64,000 bases of DNA from Gari tellinella (lineage: Eukaryota; Mollusca; Bivalvia; Cardiida; Psammobiidae), in assembly GCA_922989275.2 (NCBI GenBank), contig OV277872.1, forward strand, positions 33,707,619-33,771,618. The letters are read 5' to 3'. A program made the position numbers and the translations under genes. Under the pieces are notes generated by a model. It was not told where the DNA came from. It saw only the letters and a program-made list of their open reading frames with translations, and did no database searches. Below are positions 56,832 through 64,000 of the stretch, piece after piece; within the stretch, counting starts at the first letter, position 1, and each line of letters begins with the position of its first letter.

Positions 56832-57080
56832 CACCCATTACCCCATTACCTGTTTCCAGTTTTGAAGATAGCTGACCACTTAAAGCAGGTTGAAAGTAAA
56901 GCAGAATGCACTTTAAGGTGCATTCTGCTTTACTTTCAGCCTGCTTTAAGCTATCATCTGCTAGAATATAGAAACTATTTCTTACAATTTGTATTTTTGA
57001 CATTATAAATTGGAACTATTTTCTTCAGGAGAAGAATGAATTAAAGGTGTAAAAGGCGTATTTATGGGGTAACTATTTAA
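56832..57080. repeat. TTAA-family palindromic MITE, 11 bp after exon 10
   Basis: From CACCCATTACCCCATTACC to GGGGTAACTATTTAA. The hairpin includes GAATGCACTTTAAGGTGCATTC. It lies almost against the donor site. Confidence 0.8.
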
Positions 57081-57123
57081 ATGTCTCTACCATGCCTTTA
57101 CCTAGTCTTTATTGAAACTCCTT

Positions 57124-57377
57124 TTAACCCATTATCCCATAAATACGCCTTTTTAAGCCTTTGATTTATTCATCCACTGAAGTAAATAGTTACATTTTAT
57201 AAAGTATTGAATGTGGAATATTATTTAAATACTTTCTATATCCTAGCTGATGGTAGCTTAAAGCAGGTTGAAAGTAAAGCAGAATGTGCCTTAAGGCACA
57301 TTCTGCTTTAGTTTCAACCTGCTTTAAGTGGTCCCCTATCTTCAATACTAAAAACAAGCTATGGGGTAATGGGTTAA
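57124..57377. repeat. TTAA-family palindromic MITE, complete
   Basis: From TTAACCCATTATCCCATAAA to GGGGTAATGGGTTAA, directly joined to the hairpin element at 57,376. Confidence 0.85.
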
Positions 57378-57534
57378 TTAAGAAATGAATTGACTTTTTT
57401 CGGTGTTCAAGCCAAATGAACGACAGAAAATTATCGGCAAATACCATGAATCGCGCGCGATTCATGGTAAATTTGCCGATAATTTTCTGTCGTTCATTTG
57501 GCTTGAATGCCGAAAAATTAAGTTCATTTCTTAT
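57376..57534. repeat. Long near-perfect hairpin, ~75-bp arms
   Basis: AAGCCAAATGAACGACAGAA...ATTCATGGTAAATTTGCC forms a palindrome centred near 57,456 (ATTCATGG / CCATGAAT around CGCGCGCG). Almost no loop, few mismatches. Probably a hairpin MITE. Confidence 0.8.
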
Positions 57535-57539
57535 ATTTA

Positions 57540-58145
57540 CAATATATTTGCTGTAATTTCTAACATTAAATAAACATTTTGTCAGTACGCATGTATGTTT
57601 AATCCATATGAGAGGTCGATAACACGAATAATGTGTACCCTATAAGGAACAGCCATGACCGATTTACTGAATCTGTGTACATTCGAAAGCAGAAAAAATA
57701 AGTTCCATTGTCAACAACTTGACAGTTTGGCGCGAAAAATGCTGATTTATGACGTCATTAGAAGTGACGTAATTTTAAAGTAGGATAAATATATCGGGGT
57801 TTTATTGTCATAAAGAAACGCAGATATAGGCCGCTGTTTATATGGTAGATTCTTATGTCAGTTTTCTTGCAATTTATCTCATTTATAAAGAAGAATATTA
57901 GTCGGGAATCATGGTTTCCACTAGTAGGAAGGCATAGATCGTTTAAAAACAAATTTTGAAAAAATCCGCCAAATATTTGCTGCCCCGAGTTCCAAAGATA
58001 AATTCGCGAATGAAAACTGCATATGCCCCACCTCCCCTTCGAAACTTTTCCACAAGTCCCGCCCTCTCGAAAATTGGTGTTTATTTGAAATGAACACACT
58101 TTTTGTCAATGGAATTGAATGGGGCGATTGTAAATATTGGTTCTT
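57540..58145. other. Non-coding stretch with minus-strand ORFs of unknown status
   Basis: Two overlapping minus-strand ORFs (57,758-58,099 and 57,921-58,151) show no recognisable domain. Nothing else supported. Confidence 0.3.
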
Positions 58146-58147
58146 AA

Positions 58148-58735
58148 TCACCTGAGTAAAGCTCAGGGTGAGCTTTTAGTATGTCTTTAGCCAGTGTCCA
58201 TCCACAATAAGTTTGTTACAGATCTGCTGTATACATCATTTTGCATGGATATCTATTACATGTAGTTCTAAGTGTTGAAATGTTACATGGCCATTCGTTC
58301 TAAAATGAGTTGAAATTTGAGCTACAAGTCACAGGTTATCTGCCCTGTGTGTATTGAAAACGCTTTTAAACTGTCACAACTGTAGTACAAGCTACAGAAT
58401 GAATTTTGATTTAATTTGCACATAGTCTTTATAAGTTCTTGGATGAGTTCAGTTATGGTTGAAATTCGTTCATAGACTTATCTGCCCTTAATGTCATCAT
58501 ATAATTATGATAGAAAAAAGGCTTAATATAAGTATTGTTGACACTGTAGTGTCTACAAATTTGAATGTATATTATTCAAACTTGGGTAAACTATGGTCAC
58601 AAGTTTCAAGACAATATAGATGTTGAATGACATTTGATTAATTGCTCTAGAGTTATTTGCCCTTGATGTGTTGAATATGACTTACTTAACAAAAAGTTAA
58701 CAGTGTTTACACTCTAGCAACTTCAGGTATTATGT
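58148..58735. repeat. HINE-like fragment
   Basis: Starts ATCACCTGAGTAAAGCTCAGG and continues with body text such as GAGTTATTTGCCCTTGATGTG. The 3' end is not found. Confidence 0.5.
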
Positions 58736-59850
58736 CTCCCCCCTTTAGGGGAGGGAGACATATTGGTGTTGTGCTTTCTGTCTGTCCATCTGTCCATCCG
58801 TCCGGGCTTACAGGAGGCACATTATGGGGTCCTAACCTGGCAGTTTTGGGTCATTAACCTGGCCAGTTAGTGATTGTGGGGTTGAAAGAGAGTATTGTGG
58901 GGTTGAAAATGGCGTTTGTGGGGTTAGTTTTAGGGTTAGGGTTTATATAGCATTCAACCCCACAACACCGTCTCCTAAGAACGTCCGTCCGTCTGTCTGT
59001 TAAAATTCGTGTGCAGCTAACTCCTCCTACACTATTTGAGGGATTTACTTTAAACTTTTACACATGCACCAGCTATATGTGAGGATGGTCATGTGGTTTG
59101 GAATTTTGGCTGCAACAATTTTAACAGAAGTTATGGCCCTTTGTAGTTTTTCCTTATAAAGAGTATATAGCAAAAAATTCTTGTGCAGCTAATTCCTCCT
59201 ACACTATTTGAGGGATTTACTTCAAACTTTTACACATGTACCAGCTATATGTGAGGATTGTCATGTGGTTTGGAATTTTGGCTGCCACAATTTTAACAAG
59301 TTATGGCCCTTTGTAGTTTTTCCTTATATAGAGTATATAGCGAAAAAAGTTTGTGCAACTAACTTCTCCTACACTATTTAAGGGGTTTACGTCAAACTTT
59401 TACACATGTACTAGCTATATGTTAGGATGGTCATGTGGTTTGGAATTTTGACTCCAACAATTTTGACAGAAGTTATGGCCCTTTGGAGTTTTTCCTTATA
59501 AAGATTATATAGCGAAAAAGTCTTGTGCAGCTAACTCCTCCTATACTATGTAAGAGTTTTCATTCAAACTTTTACATATGAATCAGCTATATGTGAGGAT
59601 GGTCATCTAGATAGGCATATGGGCTGCAGCAATTATGACAGAAGTCACACAGTAAGTATACAAACAATTTTAATCTGAAAATAAATTGCTTACAATTTAC
59701 AATGTCAGTATTTTGACATATGAATTTATTCCTCTTATAGGTACCAGGGTGGAGGTTGCCAGGGGGTGAATTTATTCCTCTTATGGGTGCTAGGGCGGGG
59801 TACCGGGGGGAGACATGTGTTTTTCTCAAAAACAAGCTCTAGTTTAATGT
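58735..59850. repeat. Dispersed repeat with GGGAGACATA ends and ~180-bp units
   Basis: Starts TCTCCCCCCTTTAGGGGAGG and ends GGGGGAGACATGTGTTTTTC. About four units of ~180 bp contain CCTCCTACACTATTTGAGGG, CCAGCTATATGTGAGGAT and GTTATGGCCCTTTGTAG. A ~180-bp insertion at about 58,804-58,983 is flanked by CGTCCG words and contains TTAGGGTTAGGG. Confidence 0.65.
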
Positions 59851-60244
59851 TTCTTATTTTTACTTGCACACACCAGTATGTGAAATCATAACAAGTCAAA
59901 TCTGATTTGATTTGTTATGAGTTTACGTCGCTTTAATGGTAATTCAGTTATATCCTGACGTCGTGGTGCCCCTCATAAACTGTTTCAGGCACAACTGGTT
60001 AGAACAAATGACCTTCTGTAAGACAGTTAGAATACTTCCTGGCATGAACAAATTTGAAGTGTGTACAGACGAGAATTCGAACCTGTAGTAGTTTGGAACT
60101 AAGTCAGTGTCAGTCACAGTGACTACATGTATACCCACGTATCCATTGATCGAAGCCCCTAATATGAGTAACGTTCTTGAGTAAGATCAAATTTTGGTGA
60201 AATTTGATTGTTGTGCACAATTATCTGCCACGTATGTACTCAGA

Positions 60245-60422
60245 CAGGGCTCCAGATAAGAGGGGGTAGAATTAACAAATCCAACACTTTCTCCCTCATT
60301 TTACCACCAAATCCTATGGTGTTACTAGTCATTAGAATCGTCTCGAAGATGAGTAGTGACATCATAGGGTTTAATTGAGAAATAAAGATTTAACTTTTTG
60401 AAATACGCCCCTTGGAGTCCTG
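60245..60422. repeat. 6-bp-TSD MITE family, copy 5
   Basis: Ends CAGGGCTCCAGATAAGAGG and CCCCTTGGAGTCCTG, with a shortened central hairpin. Flanked by the exact direct repeat CTCAGA (60,239-60,244 and 60,423-60,428). Confidence 0.8.
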
Positions 60423-60490
60423 CTCAGATATGCTAGAATAAGTCATACGCCCCTTGGAGTCCTGCTCAGATATGCTAGAATAAGTCATAT
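60407..60490. repeat. 42-bp direct duplication at a MITE end
   Basis: The text ACGCCCCTTGGAGTCCTGCT...GAATAAGTCAT occurs twice in a row, covering the right MITE end and its flank. Confidence 0.8.
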
Positions 60491-60900
60491 TCCGATGTTT
60501 ATAATTGTATATTTGAATGGATTAAAATGCAGACAAACTGTATAGTGGTTACAAGTTATCAGAAGAGTTTTGGTTATGGATGAACTTAAAGAAATGGATC
60601 AAGAGTGATCTGCCTTAGATTTGTTGAGAACACCACGTTTTACTCTATAATGGCTTTGTTTTTAACTGATTTTGATTGAACTTGCACAAAATATGCATGT
60701 GCATAACTTTAAGTTTTTCGATTAGAATAAATTGTGGTGAAATGGTATCATTAGGTCAACAGTTATCTACCCTACTCAGAGATGTTAGAAAAAATGTTTT
60801 AACAATCAAACAACCACCTGTGTCGAACAAAAACCAAAGCCTGTGTTTTTAGTGGTCATATGGGATGATTGACTAAGCTATCCTATTTTTCTTCCTCTAG

Positions 60901-61081
60901 GATTTGAGTATGTCATGGAGAAAATCCTCTCCTATCTTGATGCTGAATCTCTAAGCAAAGCAGAGCAAGTCTGTAAGCACTGGTACACCTCCATTTCTAT
61001 GAGGGATATCTGGCCCAAATTAGTTCAGCGCATGGTTAAAACAGATGCACTGTGGGCAGCCCTGGCAAGAAAACGTGACTG
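60901..61081 (+). CDS. Exon 11: F-box of beta-TrCP/FBXW11 type
   Basis: The acceptor is TTTTTCTTCCTCTAG|GA and the donor is GACTG|GTAAGA, phase 1 in, phase 2 out. It reads GFEYVMEKILSYLDAESLS, then KAEQVCKHWYTSISMRDIWP, then KLVQRMVKTDALWAALARK and RDW. In beta-TrCP the matching stretch runs [20 protein letters not shown] through LIERMVRTDSLWRGL, so this is a close relative of that F-box. F-boxes bind Skp1 in SCF ubiquitin ligases. In beta-TrCP a WD40 propeller follows. Here any such exons lie beyond the window. What precedes the F-box differs from beta-TrCP: a MIB repeat instead of the D (dimerisation) domain. Confidence 0.9.
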
Positions 61082-61119
61082 GTAAGACTTTCGTTTCCTT
61101 TCTTCATAATGTATTTGTC

Positions 61120-63070
61120 ATTAATTTTGGTCAGTAACATTTTGACCCAGTATTTAGGAAAAAACCAAACAGTAACATATTGACCCAGTATTTATGAACC
61201 AGCAAAATAGTAACATATTGACCCTGTATTTAGGGACTAGCAAAACAGTATTGTATTAACCCTGTATTTAGGAACTTGCCAAACAGTAACACTTTGACCC
61301 TGTATTTAGGAACTTGCCAAACAGTAACATATTGACCCAGTATATAGGAACTAACCAAACAGTTACATATTGACCCTGTATTTAGGGACTAGCAAAATAG
61401 TAACATATTGACCCTGTATTTAGGAACTTGCCAAACAGTAACACATTGACCCTGTATTTAGGAACTACCAAAAACAGTGATATATTGACCCAGTATTTAG
61501 GAAGTAACCAAACACTTACATATTGACCATGTATTTAGGAACTTGCCAAACAGTTACATATTGACACTGTATTTAGGAACTTGCCAAACAGTAACCTATT
61601 GACCCTGTTTATAGGGACTAGCAAAACAGTAATGTTTTAACCCTGTATTAAGGAACTAGCAAAATAGTAACATATTGACCCTGTATTTAGGGACTAGCAA
61701 AACAGAAATGTATTAACCCTGTATTTAGGAACTTGCCAAACACTAATGTATCAACCCTGTAGTTAGGAACTAGCCAAACAGTAACATATTGACCCTGTAT
61801 TTAGGAACTAGCAAAACAGTAACATATTGACCCTGTATTTAGGAACTAGCAAAACAGTGATATATTGACCCAGTATTTAGGGAATAGCCAAACAGTTACA
61901 TATTGACCCCCTGTATTTCGGAAATAGCAAAACAGTAACATATTGACCCTGTATTTAGAAACTAGCCACACATTAAGATATTGACTTGTAATTTGGAACT
62001 AGTAAAACAGTTACATATGAACCCTGTATATAAGAACTAGCCAGAAAGTAACATATTGACATTGGATTAAGGAACTAGCAAAACAGTGATATATTGACCC
62101 AGTATTAAGGAACTAGCAAAACAGTAACATATTGACCCTGTATTTAGGAACTAGCAAAACAGTGATATACTCACCCAGTATTTAGGGAATAGCCAAACAG
62201 TAATACATTGACCCAGTATTTAGGAACTTGCCAAACAGTAACACATTGACCCTGTATTTAGGAACTAGCAAAAGAGTGATATATTGACCTTGTATTTAGG
62301 AACTAGCAAAAGAGTGATATATTGACCCAGTATTTAGGAACTTGCCAAACAGTAACACATTGACCCTGTATTTAGGAACTAGCAAAAGAGTGATATATTG
62401 ACCCTGTATTTAAGAACTAGCAAAAGAGTGATATATTGACCCAGTATTTAGGAACTTGCCAAACAGTAACACATTGACCCTGTATTTAGGAACTAGCAAA
62501 GGAGTAACATACTGACACTGTATTTAGGAACTAGCAAAACAGTAACATATTGACCCTGTATTAAGGAACTAGCAAAATAATTACATATTGATCCTGTATT
62601 TAGGAACTAGTCAAACAGTAACATATTGACACTGTATTTAGGAACTAGCAAAATAGTTACATATTGACCCTGTATTTAAGGAACTAGCAAAATAATTACA
62701 TATTGATCCTGTATTTAGGAACTAGTCAAACAGTTACATATTGACCTAGCAAAACAGTAACATATTAACCTTGTATTTAGGAACTAGCCAAACAGTTACA
62801 TATTGATCCTGTGTTTAGGAACTAGCAAAATAGTAACATATTAACCTTGTATTTAGGAACTAGCCAAATAGTTACATATTGACACTGTATTTAGGAACTT
62901 GCCAAACAGTTACATATTGATCCTGTGTTTAGGAACTAGCAAAACAGTAACATATTGACCCAGTATTTAGGAACTAGCAAAACAGTTACATATTGACCCT
63001 GTATTTAGGAACTAGCAAAACAGTTACATATTGACACTGTATTTAGGAACTAGCAAAACAGTAACATATT
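61120..63070. repeat. 38-bp minisatellite, about 50 units
   Basis: The consensus unit is CAGTAACATATTGACCCTGT followed by ATTTAGGAACTAGCAAAA. Variants swap TAGC for TTGCC, GTAAC for GTTAC or GTGAT, and CCCTG for CCCAG or CACTG. Blocks of units sharing the same variants (for example near 62,210-62,480) point to local block duplication. It begins about 40 bp after the F-box exon donor and fills the start of that intron. Confidence 0.92.
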
Positions 63071-63089
63071 GGCACGTGCTGAGCGGTAG

Positions 63090-63980
63090 TACACGTCAAT
63101 TCTGGGGTCTGATCTGGATCCAATTTGGTTGCTTGATTCAAGATCACCCCTTTTCTTCTCTCTCTCTTTCTCAAATAAAATGTTACTTAAAATGGACTCT
63201 CTCGTGCGGCAAATAAAGTAAAAGTAAGGCTAAATCAAATCTTAGATGAATCTTTATTTATATCCTACTCAATAATAAAACCTTAAGTCACTAGACTTCT
63301 TCTATTTCTAAATAATTCTATTCTAAAAAATAAGGCAATAAGGTACCGCACCTTTGAAATTCTATGCTGAGAGTCCTCGATTCGTCTGCAAGCGAGCTAT
63401 TTATACAGAAAATTGGTCACGGGGTGTGCACCAAATTTCTGGTGCCATTTAACATTAAAATCGCACCGAAAATCTGTTGCACATAAAACGCACCAAAGTG
63501 TGCACTCCTTATATGGAGTGTGAAGACGCTGGCACTGCACGGACCTAAAAATGACTGAAACAGTACCAAATTCTCTTTCTAAAAATACAAGAATGTTATA
63601 AACATGAGGGGAAATATATTTAAAAGGGACACTCATTGTTAAAATATGGAATAAATTACTTTTCAAAGAGCTTTTGTGGATTGAAGTCTTGCCGCTTCTG
63701 TACTATGTAGTAACCAAGACTAACAACCCACAATGCATCACTTCAGTATAAACCAAGATGGCCTCCAATCGCTTCCTTCTCACAATTATTAACCATAACA
63801 AATACAAATACAGGCTGAATAAAAGATGCTGCGGGAGCTAACACGATCTGGAGGTAGATTATATCGTAACTATTATAATTGGGAATTATAATTATGAAAT
63901 GACACTTGAATACAGCTACATAGGCTGACGTTATAAATGTGAATGCTGACAAACAACAATCGTGTTTGTCAACCTAAAAC
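63090..63980 (-). repeat. LTR-like sequence, minus strand (tentative)
   Basis: Read on the minus strand there is a TATAAATAG box at about 63,398-63,406. Downstream come a GC-mixed leader, a TATAAATAAAG polyadenylation-like motif near 63,250-63,262 and a stretch ending TTGCCGCACGAGAGAG. This order (TATA, leader, AATAAA) resembles U3-R-U5 of an LTR. I could not define TG...CA ends with a target duplication, and no retroviral-type genes are present. Confidence 0.3.
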
Positions 63981-64000
63981 CAGAACCTTACAATATTGAC

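Noticed and set aside
57758..58151. Minus-strand ORFs of 113 and 76 codons as a gene
   Set aside because: They overlap in different frames, have no recognisable domain, and lack supporting splice or promoter features.
61120..63070. CRISPR-like array from the 38-bp periodicity
   Set aside because: Units are directly adjacent with no spacers, in a eukaryotic intron. It is a minisatellite.

Overview
The window looks like genomic DNA of a marine or freshwater bivalve mollusc, probably a clam-type bivalve. It is AT-rich and intron-rich, with short exons spread over tens of kilobases. It is packed with interspersed repeats of the kind common in bivalve genomes: elements starting near TTTTAGCTCACCTGAGC and ending in GGCCCTCTTGTT, many palindromic TTAA-flanked MITEs, and tRNA-headed SINEs. 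There is no bacterial-style gene organisation. Almost all long ORFs are chance ORFs inside repeats. The organism call is inference from repeat style and protein similarity, not a match I could run.

Eleven exons on the + strand can be supported by protein similarity or splice-phase continuity: 4761-4869, 7589-7758, 20817-20897, 23366-23474, 25277-25389, 36283-36353, 37974-38072, 40409-40466, 50440-50694, 56692-56821 and 60901-61081. Exons 1-2 encode a Death domain. Exons 3-5 encode the N-terminus of an ATF2/ATF7-type transcription factor: a C2H2 zinc finger followed by the TPTP phospho-switch. Exons 6-8 encode an unrecognised charged segment. Exons 9-10 encode a Mind-bomb (MIB) type repeat with a 57-bp tandem triplication. 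Exon 11 encodes an F-box very like beta-TrCP/FBXW11. Intron phases match at all ten junctions (1,0,0,1,0,2,2,0,0,1) and the joined frame has no stop across 1,376 nt. Two readings are possible. One is a single chimeric gene (Death, ATF2-type finger, MIB repeat, F-box) that continues past the window. The other is two or three adjacent same-strand genes, with the best breaks at 7758/20817 and 25389/36283. The continuity of exons 6-11 is the firmest part.

Layout: 1-4.7 kb is non-coding with a degenerate ~165-bp tandem array. 4.7-8.1 kb holds the Death-domain exons, split by a 1.77-kb foldback element. 8.3-20.5 kb is repeats. 20.8-25.4 kb holds the ATF2-type exons among many MITEs. 25.4-36.2 kb is repeats, including a 1.04-kb foldback element with an 8-bp target duplication. 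36.3-40.5 kb holds exons 6-8. 40.5-50.4 kb is repeats, including a 4.26-kb inserted element carrying a higher-order satellite. 50.4-61.1 kb holds the MIB and F-box exons. 61.1-63.1 kb is a 38-bp minisatellite in the intron after the F-box exon. The last kilobase may contain an LTR-like sequence.

The most interesting points are the possible chimeric regulator, the tandemly expanded MIB repeat, and several transposon structures with exact target-site duplications: two foldback elements with 8-bp duplications, a MITE family with 6-bp duplications, and the 4.26-kb element with a 7-bp duplication. Some TTAA MITEs are nested in the centres or arms of their relatives.
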